In this document: positions 40,406 through 50,184 of the stretch, piece after piece | Position numbering within the stretch: position 1 is the first letter of the stretch | Layout: the number at the start of each line of letters is the position of its first letter | DNA from: CAIZQW01 sp942493055 | GTDB lineage: Bacteria > Verrucomicrobiota > Kiritimatiellia > RFP12 > UBA1067 | Direction of reading: 5' to 3' | Assembly (NCBI GenBank): GCA_942493055.1 | Contig: OW818680.1 | Span: 1,240,001-1,304,000, forward strand | Length of the DNA stretch: 64,000 nt | Notes under the pieces: generated by a model | The model's database searches: none | Told to the model about the DNA's origin: nothing | Seen by the model: the letters and a program-made list of their open reading frames with translations, nothing else | Position numbers and translations under genes: made by a program

Positions 40406-42193
40406 CTACCCCTTCAACTTCTTGAGCGCGGCTTTCACCTCTTGCGGGTGTTTCTTACGAATCAACTCCGCGATGCTCTTCACAGCCGTCTCAGCGTCGG
40501 CACGTAGATTCGGGACTGAAAGCTGCTGGACAGCCAGATCCAGCGCTCCGACATGACCGCACGCGCCGAGTGCTCCCATCACAGCAGAGCGGTCAGCATC
40601 ATTGCGCGCCGACGTCAGCAATTGACGGTAGCGTCCGACGAGCGCATCGTCCGGCTCCTTGTTGGCATTCTGTGCCAGCCGTATGAGACTCCGCCATGCC
40701 AACACGCCAAACGCAGGCTTCTCAGGCTTTTCAAAGACTGCGACGATAGTATCCCACGCGCCGCAATCCGACCAATCAAACAGGGTACGCACAGCTGCTT
40801 CGCGGACTTTAGCGTCTTTATCGTTCATAGCTTCCTTCACAGCTTCAAGCGCTTTAGCATCCGAGCAGTAGCGATACATTCTCAAGGCCGATGAACGCAC
40901 GTCGAACGACGTCGCGCCCGCAAATTGCGTTTGAACCAGTACGGTACGCCGATCAGCGGGTTCAACGCGGGCAAGCGCTTTGACGGCGATCGACTCGACA
41001 TCGCTCCGAAGAGCAAGCTTGGGGTCTGCGAGCCGGGTCAACAGGTACGGTGCATCTGCCTCGGAAACCAGTTCAGCCAGCGCGCGGCAGGCTGCCTTGG
41101 CGCAGGCCGCATCGGAACCGTCCACGACCGTTAGCAAGGCAGGGACAGCAACGCGGTTTCCGCGTTTGGACAGCACGTCGATGAGATTGATTTTGACCGC
41201 ATTCGTGGACGCATTCATCGCAGCAATGACAGCCTCATCACCGCCGGCTTGACCCAGCCGGGCGAGCGCGGTCAGACCGGCATTTTGCAGAAGCGGGTCA
41301 CTGCTCTGCACGCCATTCAGCGCAAGCGGCAGGACTGCTTTCTCGCCAAGACCTGCCAGTGATTCAATCACAATGGCCTGCATGGCCGAGGGAAGCTGAG
41401 GGCAGCCTGCAACAAAGGTAATACGCGCCTGAGGCTCAAGTTCCTTGATCCATCCAAGTGCGACCGCGCGTCCGTCAGCATCGTCTCCTGCCAGCAACTT
41501 CAGCATCTGCGGAACAGCTGGATCTTCAGAGGCAGCCAGTGTGCCGCGCAACGCAGCAAAACGGACTTGCCGATGTTGATTCGATGTTGTCAGCTTGGCA
41601 AACGCCGCAGCAGCTTCAGCACGCTTGCCTGCATGAAGAAGTTGCCACGCCTGCTGGAGGGCACGATCTCCAGCGATAGCTGGGTCCTTCTGATCAACAG
41701 CAAGCGCTTCAGCAGCGAATTGTTTGCGGTACTGCTCCGGACAGGCCGGATTATTGATGAGCGCTGTGCGAGCATCCCCAGCCACATGCTGATCAGCATC
41801 GGTGAGCAGTTTGATAAGTGTGGGAACAGACTCCTCTTTACCGATGACCTGGAGTTGGCGCAGCAGGTACGCCTTCACACGCGGAGGCGTATCTGAGGCA
41901 TTCAATGCAGCCACGATGGCGTTGCAGCACGCCAAGCGCTCTGTTTCGGCTCCAGGGCGACCGGCGTTGTGAACCGTTGCCTCAAGCGCGTTGAGAGCCG
42001 CGTCATCATTTGAGGCTAGGCCAGGCAGAAGGCTTTTGATAGCTTCCGTATAGGCCGTTGCCATTTGCTCTGTTGTCGCGTTCTCAGCAAGCTGTACAGC
42101 TGACTTACCAACAGCTTGAACTTTTGAAGGTGGTGCAGCGAGCACGTGTGTGGTGGCGGCGAGAAGGAACAGGATAAAATAGATGTTGTTCAT
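40406..42193 (-). CDS. Secreted HEAT-repeat protein
   Basis: 595 residues from the ATG at 42193, which has AAGGAACC 8 nt upstream and a signal peptide (IYFILFLLAATTHVLAAP). The frame upstream adds ten residues but no better start. Nearly the whole mature chain is alpha-helical repeats of 30-40 residues of HEAT/PBS type, for example VPTLIKLLTDADQHVAGDA, AVPALLTVVDGSDAACAKA and EAMNDKDAKVREAAVRTL. Such solenoids usually bind partners. It lies directly downstream of a Gfo/Idh gene, the same pairing as at 55911/57248. Confidence 0.82.
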   Translation of the reverse strand: MNNIYFILFLLAATTHVLAAPPSKVQAVGKSAVQLAENATTEQMATAYTEAIKSLLPGLASNDDAALNALEATVHNAGRPGAETERLACCNAIVAALNASDTPPRVKAYLLRQLQVIGKEESVPTLIKLLTDADQHVAGDARTALINNPACPEQYRKQFAAEALAVDQKDPAIAGDRALQQAWQLLHAGKRAEAAAAFAKLTTSNQHRQVRFAALRGTLAASEDPAVPQMLKLLAGDDADGRAVALGWIKELEPQARITFVAGCPQLPSAMQAIVIESLAGLGEKAVLPLALNGVQSSDPLLQNAGLTALARLGQAGGDEAVIAAMNASTNAVKINLIDVLSKRGNRVAVPALLTVVDGSDAACAKAACRALAELVSEADAPYLLTRLADPKLALRSDVESIAVKALARVEPADRRTVLVQTQFAGATSFDVRSSALRMYRYCSDAKALEAVKEAMNDKDAKVREAAVRTLFDWSDCGAWDTIVAVFEKPEKPAFGVLAWRSLIRLAQNANKEPDDALVGRYRQLLTSARNDADRSAVMGALGACGHVGALDLAVQQLSVPNLRADAETAVKSIAELIRKKHPQEVKAALKKLKG

Positions 42194-42207
42194 AGTTAAG
42201 GTTCCTT

Positions 42208-43431
42208 TCAAGCAATCTGCCAAGGGGAGCGGCTTGGACGTTCGAGCCAGCGGTTGGCCTCTTCGTCGTTGATGAACGATTCCTTAACCGGATCCCATTT
42301 GAGCGGACGATTGAGCCAGTAACAGATATTGCCGAGATGGCAGTGGCTGACTGCGCGATGAGCAGTCTCGATGTGACGGAACGGCTGCTGGCGGGTCTTC
42401 ACACAGTTGAGGAAGTCGCCGAGAATGCCGCCCGTGCCGCTGTAATTGGGGATGACGATTTGAGGCGCTGGGATTCTTCTGGAATCCTCGGTATTGATCT
42501 CCATCTTTGTACCCCGGAAAGTGATCTTGGATGGTTTTCCCCCGTGATACATGCGGATGCCATTGGCAAAGATGTAGGTGAGTTGCGGATAATCCTTGCC
42601 ATCGGGCGGATGGATCTCGACAGGGCCTGTCATGTGGAGATTGCAGGCAAAGAGTGCACCGCCAAAGGTGTGGGCACCCCAGTCGGTCATGCCGCCACCG
42701 GAGTAATCGCGCCACCGGCGGAAGTTGAGGAGTTGCTTATTGAAGGGCACCCATGGCGCGGGCCCGAGCCACATATCCCAATCAAGCCCCTCCATGACGG
42801 GTTCTTCCGGAAGATTGAAGGGCTGCGACGTGCCGCCCACATTGACCCAGACCTCCTTGACATCGCCGATGGCACCGCCACGGACCATGCGGTGACACCA
42901 GTTGTAGTCGCCCCATACCCGCTGGCTGCCACCAGAGTAGACGCGCCCCGTGCGCTTGATGACATCTGCAAGAAGACGGCCTTCGCGAACCGTCAGCGTC
43001 TCCGGCTTCTCGCTGAAGACATCCTTGCCATGGCGCAGCGCATCAATGGCGATCGGGACATGCCAATGGTCAGGGGTGCCAATGATAATGGCGTCGATAT
43101 CGGTGCGGCGTGTAATCTCGCGAAAATCATTGACTGCGGCGCAGGAGGTGTTGCCATACGCCTTGTCCACGCCGAATTTCATCCGGTCACGGTTGTCCTT
43201 GCGGACATCGCAGACGGAAACGACCTGGACCTCACTGAAATTCAGCATGCTCTTGGTATTCCCGGAGCCGCGGCCGCCGACGCCGATGGAACCAATCACA
43301 ATCCGATTGCTGGGTGCCGGGCGGCCATCAAGGCCGAGAGCACTGGATGGGATAAGCATCGGCGCACTGGCCGCTGCAATAATACCGTCAAGAAAGTGAC
43401 GGCGCGATACCGGCAACATATTATTTTTCAT
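42208..43431 (-). CDS. Gfo/Idh/MocA family oxidoreductase with Tat-type leader
   Basis: 407-residue exported oxidoreductase. Twin-arginine leader SRRHFLDGIIAAASAPMLI, Rossmann motif IGSIGVGGRGSGN, the GTPDHWHVPIAIDALRHGKD block, SEKPETLTVREGRLLAD with the conserved EKP Lys, and MTDWGAHTFGGALF with the His are all present. The end has RPLKWDPVKESFINDEEAN, a signature of the PVC-type subgroup also seen in the other copies here. It lies just upstream of a HEAT-repeat gene and probably starts that unit. Confidence 0.9.
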   Translation of the reverse strand: MKNNMLPVSRRHFLDGIIAAASAPMLIPSSALGLDGRPAPSNRIVIGSIGVGGRGSGNTKSMLNFSEVQVVSVCDVRKDNRDRMKFGVDKAYGNTSCAAVNDFREITRRTDIDAIIIGTPDHWHVPIAIDALRHGKDVFSEKPETLTVREGRLLADVIKRTGRVYSGGSQRVWGDYNWCHRMVRGGAIGDVKEVWVNVGGTSQPFNLPEEPVMEGLDWDMWLGPAPWVPFNKQLLNFRRWRDYSGGGMTDWGAHTFGGALFACNLHMTGPVEIHPPDGKDYPQLTYIFANGIRMYHGGKPSKITFRGTKMEINTEDSRRIPAPQIVIPNYSGTGGILGDFLNCVKTRQQPFRHIETAHRAVSHCHLGNICYWLNRPLKWDPVKESFINDEEANRWLERPSRSPWQIA

Positions 43432-43472
43432 CTCTTCGTCTATTCCCCTTCACGTTGAGAAACCAACAACAA

Positions 43473-43508
43473 TTTGGATTACTATACACTAAAGTTGACA
43501 TTTTGTCA
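43473..43508 (-). promoter_or_regulatory. Possible promoter and operator upstream of the 42208-43431 gene
   Basis: The - strand carries TATAGT at 43487-43482, 16 bp after TGACAA (43509-43504 region). The -35 side overlaps a palindrome TGACA-TTT-TGTCA (43496-43508), which could be an operator. This is pattern recognition only. Confidence 0.3.
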
Positions 43509-43561
43509 TGTGTTCATCACTGGACATTCTCATCAACCTCATGCAGTGACTCACCCCTTCA

Positions 43562-45889
43562 TTAATTGCCCTGAGCAAAGAGCACTGTCCATGTCACTGT
43601 CCGGCTTTGTGGCGCATGGATCTCGATTCGAAGAAGTCGTCCTTCCTGAGCTTTAGCACGGATTGTCACTCCTGCTTCTTGATCAGCCTTGGACACGTGA
43701 GGCGTTCCGATGGTTGGAGTACCAGCAGCAGGTAGAACGACGCGCAATTCATAGCAGTCATTCGCCACGACACGACTGATCCCACTCAAGGAAGAGGTCT
43801 TTGCATCCCATCGTTCCTCCACGACGTCAATCATGCCCTGGGTGACATGGCGTGAGGTGCTCAAGAGTTGCGGATGGTCTGCTTCAGGCCTTAAAGCCAG
43901 AATCCTACACGATTGAGGGGGAAGCGTGAAGGTGAAGTTTTCACGAAGGGATTCCACCAGACGGTTTTCCCAAAAATCGAAAGCAACGTAGGCGGCTGCA
44001 TCCAAGCCTGCCCGTTTTAGGGAATAGTTGAAGTGGTACTCTGTATCATCCCAATTAAACAGGCCCACGACATCGCGTTGAACATTCGACTTCGTATCCG
44101 TCACTCGCCAGATCCGTGCGAGCGGTTCCTCAAAGAAATCAACGGGCCGAGCCGTGGCCTGATGCGCGGGCATGATGCGCCTCAGCATATCCAGCCGGTC
44201 TGGAGGAAGTTTCTGGAGATTTTCACTCGCGACCGTCAGTTGCCCGGCCAGCGCGGCCCAGGAGCAGATCAACCGTGCATGTTCCGTGGGAATGGAGGCC
44301 CGCACATAAACGGGATCCGGATCATTATGCCAGACACGGTGGTGCATAAAATAGTTTCGCGTTCCCGTACGTACCCCCGCCAGCAAGCGGTATTCCCCTC
44401 TCAGAAACCACTGGGAATCATTGTCAGGGCCCACGCGCATGGCATCCACCAAACCTATCGACGCACCCAAGGTACGCATGTTCTGCGACACATTACAGCC
44501 GAGGATATACGTTTTGTCCCCTGCTGCCTCCCGGACGATTTTCAAGCCTTTCCGATAGGCCTCCACATTCGTCATCTTCGGATTGTGAAAGACGGCGTCA
44601 CCGAGTTTGTCCTCGCGGTACTTGTCATTCACATAGACCATTCCTGTTGCCAGACCTGTCCATAACCCATCGAGCTTCAGATAGGTGTACCCCCATTCAT
44701 GGACGATCCGTTTTACAATATCGCGCACATAAACCTGCACTTCCGGGTGTGTCATATCCAGACATGAGCCACCCCATTTTACGACGTAGGGCTTGTTGTC
44801 ATCGCGTTTAACAAACCAGTGCTGACGCTTTTCAAACTCGGGCGCATCCCACGTCCCGGCAAAGGGGATCAGCCACAGCCCTGGTGTGAAACCGCTCCGT
44901 TTAAGCATATCAGCAGCACCCTTCATGCCCGCTGTGCCGTAAGGGCCGGGAGAGCGATAACCTGAAAAATCTTTAGCCGGGCCATTACGTGCAACGCCGC
45001 GCTGCCAGCCGTCATCGATTTGGATAAATTCATAGCCAAAGGGCAGCAACTCCTTCTGGGCGAACTCGGCGAGCGCAGGCAGGACTTTCTCATTCAGCGC
45101 CTTGCCATGATACCAGGTGCAATGTCCGGATGGTTGCGGAGGAAGCTTAATTTTATAGACTGTCGCCATTGCATCGGCAAAGGCCTCCAGCCCTAAGCGC
45201 GCATCTTCAAACAAGCCAATTGCGAACAGTTCCATGGACACACCTTCTCCCGGTGGAATCGTGAGTCGCCCATAGTCCGCACGCGGCTTTATTCTGACCT
45301 TGCCATCCTCTATGTCAGTAAAGATGACGCCACTGGAGCGGTCATGCGTCAGCCAGCCCGCCACTACGCCGTTCCGGCTCACAGGTTCCGCCACAGCAAG
45401 CCAGACATAACTGCCCTCTCCAGAAGTGGCAGAGGCCTGCCGGTTGGTCAGCGGCGCATTCGCGACAGGCGGGGTTCCGGTGCCATACATGACAAGGTCT
45501 TCCGCCCGCGTTCCCATGTCAAGCGAAAGCGGCATGAGAGGGACTCTGTTCAAGACGGCTTCCTTGTCACTCGCGTTGCGCAGGTTACTGGCTATTACGG
45601 CAAACGGTAGCTTCGGATAGAGGATGAGGGCACCGCCCTTGCACGTCAGGGATTGTCCGCGGCCCAGCGTGGGATGTTCACTGGTGACCGCTTTAAAAGC
45701 TTTCCAATCATCCGAAAGCCCCCCCTTGAGCACCGCGGCAGGCAGCCCCTGCCTGGGGCGTATCTCAAACGCCCCTTTCTCCGCTTCAACGGTGATCTTC
45801 AGCCACTCATTCTCAATGGACTGCACAGCGCCAGCCGAAACCAACGCCCACCCCATCGCCCATACAAAACAACAACAGTTTTTATTCAT
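43562..45889 (-). CDS. Alpha-galactosidase-like glycoside hydrolase (GH36 type)
   Basis: 775-residue secreted hydrolase with an N-terminal signal peptide (CFVWAMGWALVSAGAV). A beta-sandwich covers about residues 25-245. A (beta/alpha)8 domain starts at CTWYHGKAL and contains FIQIDDGW (291-295 for IDDGW), WGGSCLDMTHPEVQVYVRD and YLKLDG with the likely nucleophile Asp407. LLAGVRTGTRNYFMHHRVW and a C-terminal beta domain follow. The arrangement fits GH36-like retaining alpha-galactosidases, but another alpha-glycosidase specificity is possible. It overlaps the esterase gene upstream by 8 bp, so they are coupled. Confidence 0.82.
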   Translation of the reverse strand: MNKNCCCFVWAMGWALVSAGAVQSIENEWLKITVEAEKGAFEIRPRQGLPAAVLKGGLSDDWKAFKAVTSEHPTLGRGQSLTCKGGALILYPKLPFAVIASNLRNASDKEAVLNRVPLMPLSLDMGTRAEDLVMYGTGTPPVANAPLTNRQASATSGEGSYVWLAVAEPVSRNGVVAGWLTHDRSSGVIFTDIEDGKVRIKPRADYGRLTIPPGEGVSMELFAIGLFEDARLGLEAFADAMATVYKIKLPPQPSGHCTWYHGKALNEKVLPALAEFAQKELLPFGYEFIQIDDGWQRGVARNGPAKDFSGYRSPGPYGTAGMKGAADMLKRSGFTPGLWLIPFAGTWDAPEFEKRQHWFVKRDDNKPYVVKWGGSCLDMTHPEVQVYVRDIVKRIVHEWGYTYLKLDGLWTGLATGMVYVNDKYREDKLGDAVFHNPKMTNVEAYRKGLKIVREAAGDKTYILGCNVSQNMRTLGASIGLVDAMRVGPDNDSQWFLRGEYRLLAGVRTGTRNYFMHHRVWHNDPDPVYVRASIPTEHARLICSWAALAGQLTVASENLQKLPPDRLDMLRRIMPAHQATARPVDFFEEPLARIWRVTDTKSNVQRDVVGLFNWDDTEYHFNYSLKRAGLDAAAYVAFDFWENRLVESLRENFTFTLPPQSCRILALRPEADHPQLLSTSRHVTQGMIDVVEERWDAKTSSLSGISRVVANDCYELRVVLPAAGTPTIGTPHVSKADQEAGVTIRAKAQEGRLLRIEIHAPQSRTVTWTVLFAQGN

Positions 45890-46781
45890 GGTTTTTTTTC
45901 GACTCTTGTTTCATTTTTAGGTGTTTGGACAGAAAGATCATGACATCCGGACGCAGGTCGCGCTCGGCAAGCTGAAGTCCGAAGCTGTGCTTGGCGCCTT
46001 CGACTTCGATCAGTTCATGCTCGACGCCCGCCTGTTTCAACGCTGCGGCAAACTCGCGTGACCGCGCCAGCGGCACACCTTTGTCTTCGGATCCGTGCAG
46101 GAGCCGGAACGGAGGCGACTGCCGGGTGAGATACTTGAGCGGCGAATCGGGCGGGACACCCTCCGCAGGCACAGGCCCCGTGCCGAGCAGGATCGGGCCG
46201 TAGAGATCCACGACTGCGCTGACCCGGCACGACACCGTTCCCAGCGGCTCCTTGGGGTCCAGTCCGGCCTCCGGGCCTGTCACGCCGACAAGGGCGGACA
46301 GGTGTCCGCCGGCCGAGCCGCCCATGACTCCGAGGCGCTCGGGATCGATCCCGTAGCGGGCACCGTTCTGGCGGAGCCAGCGGACGGCGGTCTTGCAGTC
46401 GTGAAGATTCTGGGGCCAGGCCTCCTTGGCGCGTTTCGGCGGAGAGAGATGGTAATCGATGCTGAAGGCCGCAAACCCGTTCTCCACAAGCGCCATGCAG
46501 AAGCCCCGCTCGCGCTTGTCCGCCTTTCCGCCCGCCCCCCAGCCGCCGCCATGGATGACGATCACGGCGGGGCAGCGCACGCCCGGAGAGAGGTTCGTGG
46601 GCAGGTAGAGATCCGCCTTCTCTGCGCGGTTTGTGCCCAGATAAGCGATGTCGCGATCGACACGAAAACGAGCGGGTGTCGCCGTCTTCCCTGCCCAGAG
46701 CAACGCAGGCATGGCCAGCAACAGTGCAGAAAAAACGCGATAAACCAACCCAGATGCAGCCCCCCCATTATTATTTCGCAT
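45882..46781 (-). CDS. Secreted alpha/beta-hydrolase (carboxylesterase/lipase type)
   Basis: 299 residues from the ATG at 46781, which gives a clear signal peptide (VFSALLLAMPALLWAG); the frame runs 47 codons further upstream inside the lyase gene. The oxyanion motif VIHGGGWGAGG, nucleophile elbow MGGSAGGHLSA (Ser156), LHGSEDKGVPLARSREFA with the Asp and GAKHSFG with the His make a complete catalytic triad. It resembles BD-FAE-type and acetylxylan/feruloyl esterases. G+C content is visibly higher than in neighbours. It overlaps the lyase upstream by 11 bp and the hydrolase downstream by 8 bp. Confidence 0.88.
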   Translation of the reverse strand: MRNNNGGAASGLVYRVFSALLLAMPALLWAGKTATPARFRVDRDIAYLGTNRAEKADLYLPTNLSPGVRCPAVIVIHGGGWGAGGKADKRERGFCMALVENGFAAFSIDYHLSPPKRAKEAWPQNLHDCKTAVRWLRQNGARYGIDPERLGVMGGSAGGHLSALVGVTGPEAGLDPKEPLGTVSCRVSAVVDLYGPILLGTGPVPAEGVPPDSPLKYLTRQSPPFRLLHGSEDKGVPLARSREFAAALKQAGVEHELIEVEGAKHSFGLQLAERDLRPDVMIFLSKHLKMKQESKKNHE

Positions 46782-48831
46782 AAATGCGTTCTTCCCCTTT
46801 CTGTGTTGTTCTGAACAATCCAGCTCTGACTTTTGAGGTTCCTTTCGTTTCAGGCGCGGCGATTGGGTCACAGACTGCAAACAGCGTGTCTCGTATGTTG
46901 TTTTGAACGACGCAAACACCAATCACCTCTTTGCCGTCCGGAACACGACAGTCCATCCGACTGTTCACATCGGTGACTTCAATGAACGGCGGAGTCTTTC
47001 CCTGATATGGAAACAGAAGTGTGACAAAATTCAGCGGAAGTTCACCGTGACGGCGGAAAAGCGCACCGGGACGTTTGACTGATTCGCCTTGACGAGGATG
47101 CATCTCTGTTTCAACGGGCAGTGTGTCAACCCCCTTCGTGTTTGCCTGTGCGACCAGGAGGTTTCCGCCCTTCTCAAATAAGGTCTGCACCCGTGCCTGT
47201 TCGCCCACCAACTTTAATGCGCCAGGCGGAAAATGAAAATATTGATCTGCCGTATGCTTGCCGTTGCCCGTGATCCGGTCGATGAGCAGGACATACGGCA
47301 ACACGCCTTCCGCGGGCCTTACGAAAAGAATCTGACGGCGGTGCGTAATGCCCTTGTATCCTTCCTGGCTGCCATCGAGAAAACTGAACGTCGGGGAGGA
47401 AAAGAACGCATGACAGACGGCGGGCACATTACCCTGATTCATCCCGTCAACCGCGACGGTGGTGTGATTCGTCGTAGCCTTTGCCTCTTTATGGGCTGTT
47501 CCTCCATAAGTGACCGTCCCCTTGTCCGGGACGAAGGCACGACCATACGCGTAAAGGTCAATATGCAGCGCATCATAGTCCTGATGGCTTACGACAGGCT
47601 GACGCGACACATCCATGAACAGATAGACATCGTCCAGGCTGGTCCAGCCGGAGCGCAGAACATAATAGCCGGCGACAGGCAGCGAGGCATCCAGGAAATC
47701 CGGAGCCTTCCCGCTCTTCCCTTTTGTTGCAGCATAAGCCATGTCCGGCCTATTAAAGAGTTCAGCCCCTGCGTTCAGATAACCGGATAAGCCCCCGCCA
47801 ACAGAGTCGCCGTTTTGCGGCACCGACCCGTCAGGACGGATCATGACAAGACACCATTCATACATCTGCTCCAGACGCTTCATATAATCGGCTGACACGG
47901 CATTCGTGAACGAAGAACGCAGAATATGCGCGGCATTAGCGTAACCCGTAATGGCATTGAGATGATAACCGGAGCACAACTCCTTCTGCGACCCGTCCTC
48001 TAAGACATCTTCGAAAATCCTGTCTTTCACGCGACTGAAGCCAGCCTCAAACCATTTCTCCGCATCCTTGAATTCCGGGAGAAAACCCGCAACGCGCATC
48101 AAATGCTCACTGTTGGTGGCATCCTGATTGCCGATGCCCCGTTTCTCAAACATGAGGTCTGCATGGTCTGTGATAGAATTCAAGAAACGTGCCTCGGCTT
48201 TCGGCGGCCAGTCAGGCCACTGCACCATACGTTCAAAGACCCTGAGCATCACAGCAACGCGCATCATGGTTGTCGCGAGGCTCCACGAAGGCGCACCACT
48301 GCCCGGCGGACAATGCTTGTTCCAATCTTCAAATACAGCCATGCACCCCTTGGCATACTTTTCGTCTCCGGTCTTAATATACATGTCAGCAAGAAACTCC
48401 AGCACATTCAAGGACACAAAGAGGCTTAACCAGTGATGATCCTTGACCCCTTCCGGTTTCTTGTTCCACTCAAAGTCCTGATGCAACTTAAAATAGTTTG
48501 TCGAGGCCCGGCTGCGGAAGCGAAATTGCAATGCCTCGTCGGCATCGCGCGCGACATTATTGATGACCTTGATCTTAATCGAAACTTTTGGGAAACGGTT
48601 GAGGAAGTGCATGTTCAACAGACGCATCGCTGCCTCCGGCTCTCCTTTGCTGAGCTGTTCCTTCACGGAAGCCAACTCAGGACGAGCGAGATCGATCCGC
48701 GCAAAAAGCCGATTATACTCAGCGCATGATTCCCCGTAGGTGACTGTTGCTTCAGCCAACAGGTTGTCTGCCGGGCACGATAACAGTATTAACCCGACGA
48801 CGGCAACAAGATGTACATCGTGCTTTGACAT
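46771..48831 (-). CDS. Heparinase II/III family polysaccharide lyase
   Basis: 686-residue secreted protein with a signal peptide (HLVAVVGLILLSCPADNLLA). The N-terminal alpha/alpha toroid (about 30-370) includes GNQDATNSEHLMRVAGFLPE and ELCSGYHLNAITGY, whose Tyr may be catalytic. The C-terminal beta-sandwich begins near SGWTSLDDVYLFMD and has VVSHQDYDALHIDLYAYG followed by FVPDKGTVTYG, the heparinase II/III pattern. The likely substrate is a uronate-containing polysaccharide. The stop is inside the next gene's signal peptide region, so translation is coupled. Confidence 0.85.
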   Translation of the reverse strand: MSKHDVHLVAVVGLILLSCPADNLLAEATVTYGESCAEYNRLFARIDLARPELASVKEQLSKGEPEAAMRLLNMHFLNRFPKVSIKIKVINNVARDADEALQFRFRSRASTNYFKLHQDFEWNKKPEGVKDHHWLSLFVSLNVLEFLADMYIKTGDEKYAKGCMAVFEDWNKHCPPGSGAPSWSLATTMMRVAVMLRVFERMVQWPDWPPKAEARFLNSITDHADLMFEKRGIGNQDATNSEHLMRVAGFLPEFKDAEKWFEAGFSRVKDRIFEDVLEDGSQKELCSGYHLNAITGYANAAHILRSSFTNAVSADYMKRLEQMYEWCLVMIRPDGSVPQNGDSVGGGLSGYLNAGAELFNRPDMAYAATKGKSGKAPDFLDASLPVAGYYVLRSGWTSLDDVYLFMDVSRQPVVSHQDYDALHIDLYAYGRAFVPDKGTVTYGGTAHKEAKATTNHTTVAVDGMNQGNVPAVCHAFFSSPTFSFLDGSQEGYKGITHRRQILFVRPAEGVLPYVLLIDRITGNGKHTADQYFHFPPGALKLVGEQARVQTLFEKGGNLLVAQANTKGVDTLPVETEMHPRQGESVKRPGALFRRHGELPLNFVTLLFPYQGKTPPFIEVTDVNSRMDCRVPDGKEVIGVCVVQNNIRDTLFAVCDPIAAPETKGTSKVRAGLFRTTQKGEERIYAK

Positions 48832-48838
48832 GGTTCTC

Positions 48839-49825
48839 TTATTTTGCGCGCAGGGCTTGTTTGATGGCGATCAACTGCCGCAGATGGGCGGGATGGATCC
48901 TGCCGTTGTCGTGGGCGACGTCGAGCGACACGACGCCCCCTTGCTGGTTGACCATGCGGATGTAGTCGATGATCTCCTGATCAGTGAAGCGCGCGACTTT
49001 TTCAGGTTTGGCTTTCCCCCACCACTCCCCCAGATAGGTCAGGACGTGCCACTGGAGGCCGGCGGGCGCAGGATGGGTTTGCGGCGTGCCTTTCAAGACG
49101 TTCTGCTCGCCGGCTGTATAGTCCTGCTCAGCCGTCAGGGACTGGAAGGCTTTCGGGAGTTTCGTCCCCGGGTTGAAGGCCAGGATGCTGTCCGGATTGC
49201 CGGCGCGGCAGGCTGCGGCCCAGGTCGTCCAGTTGCAGGGCTGCTTCAGGTCGTCCCAGCCCGCTGTGTTGTAGGAGCCGTCGAACCACCAGCCCGACAC
49301 CTTGTCGCCATAGCGCTCCGACCATTCGCGGATGACCTCCGACCACTTGCGCGTGAACGCCTGCGGCGCGGGCTGGCGCTGATGCACGTCTGACAGGCCC
49401 TGCAGGGCCTGCTTGTCGCGCTGCGGCGCGCGCGACGGCAGATAGAGCATCAGCCGGATGTTCCGCTTGGCGAGCGCGGCAGCCAGCTCCATCGGCAGGT
49501 CGCGTTTGGAGCAGCGTTCGTTCGGCTGATACCCGGCGTACTGCTCATACGCGCGGTTCGGCGAGCAATAGTATCCGCTGTTCTGCCCCAAAGTGATGAA
49601 CAGATAGGCGGCGCCAGCCTGCTCCAGGTCCGCCGCGATTGCCTCGACATCGACCGCATCAACCTTCTCCTGCCACTTCGGCCCCTCCCCCAGAAAATGG
49701 ATGAACACGCCATATTTGGCTTGCCCCAGCCACGCCGCACGGCTGGAAGGGGTTGCAGGTGACTGTGCCGTGACAGTGCCGGCCAGCAGCGCAAGGCCGG
49801 TCAATAAACGGAAGGTGGTGTTCAT
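48839..49825 (-). CDS. Alpha-L-fucosidase-like protein (GH29 type), short
   Basis: 328-residue secreted protein with a signal peptide (LLTGLALLAGTVTAQS). AKYGVFIHFLGEGPKW resembles the conserved GH29 FG.F.HWG entry, with Leu-Gly-Glu replacing the usual Trp-Gly. DLEQAGAAYLFITLGQNSGY is the next strand, and VSGWWFDGSY holds the nucleophile-position Asp182. The C-terminal beta domain of classical fucosidases is missing. It may be a distant fucosidase-like hydrolase or have lost activity. It lies 7 bp upstream of the lyase gene and has a high G+C content like the 46781 gene. Confidence 0.72.
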   Translation of the reverse strand: MNTTFRLLTGLALLAGTVTAQSPATPSSRAAWLGQAKYGVFIHFLGEGPKWQEKVDAVDVEAIAADLEQAGAAYLFITLGQNSGYYCSPNRAYEQYAGYQPNERCSKRDLPMELAAALAKRNIRLMLYLPSRAPQRDKQALQGLSDVHQRQPAPQAFTRKWSEVIREWSERYGDKVSGWWFDGSYNTAGWDDLKQPCNWTTWAAACRAGNPDSILAFNPGTKLPKAFQSLTAEQDYTAGEQNVLKGTPQTHPAPAGLQWHVLTYLGEWWGKAKPEKVARFTDQEIIDYIRMVNQQGGVVSLDVAHDNGRIHPAHLRQLIAIKQALRAK

Positions 49826-49830
49826 GATGA

Positions 49831-50184
49831 TTAGAAGAAGCTGACTAAGGTTCCCGGCGGCGGCGGCGGAAGAATGTATGAAATAGAGCCAGCTGCGCCA
49901 TCTGTGGAACCTGTGTCGCTGCCCGTTCCCTTGACTCCTCCTGCAGCACTTACTTGCGTAGATTCTGAAAGCGCGCCCACAGTCTGTGCGTTGCTATTGA
50001 TCGTCAATTTATTGGCACGGAAGAGAATGCATCCGCCGCCACCGCCGCCGCTGATGCTCCAGGTGTTCGCCGTCGTGTCGAAGGTGATCGTCTGCCCGGA
50101 ACTGACAACCAGCGCTTCGGCCTGGCACCAGAGCCCGCTCATGAGCAGGCAGGTTGAGATGATGGTGATACGTGAATGTTTCAT
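49831..50184 (-). CDS. Small secreted protein with glycine and proline runs
   Basis: 117-residue protein with a signal peptide (ISTCLLMSGLWCQAEAL) followed by LVVSSGQTITFDTTANTW, which resembles the first strands of autotransporter-type beta repeats. A run of six Gly comes at about residue 48, and the end has six consecutive Pro. The chain stops with GTLVSFF. It may be the truncated head of a longer adhesin-like gene. It lies 5 bp upstream of the fucosidase-like gene. No family is recognised. Confidence 0.5.
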   Translation of the reverse strand: MKHSRITIISTCLLMSGLWCQAEALVVSSGQTITFDTTANTWSISGGGGGGCILFRANKLTINSNAQTVGALSESTQVSAAGGVKGTGSDTGSTDGAAGSISYILPPPPPGTLVSFF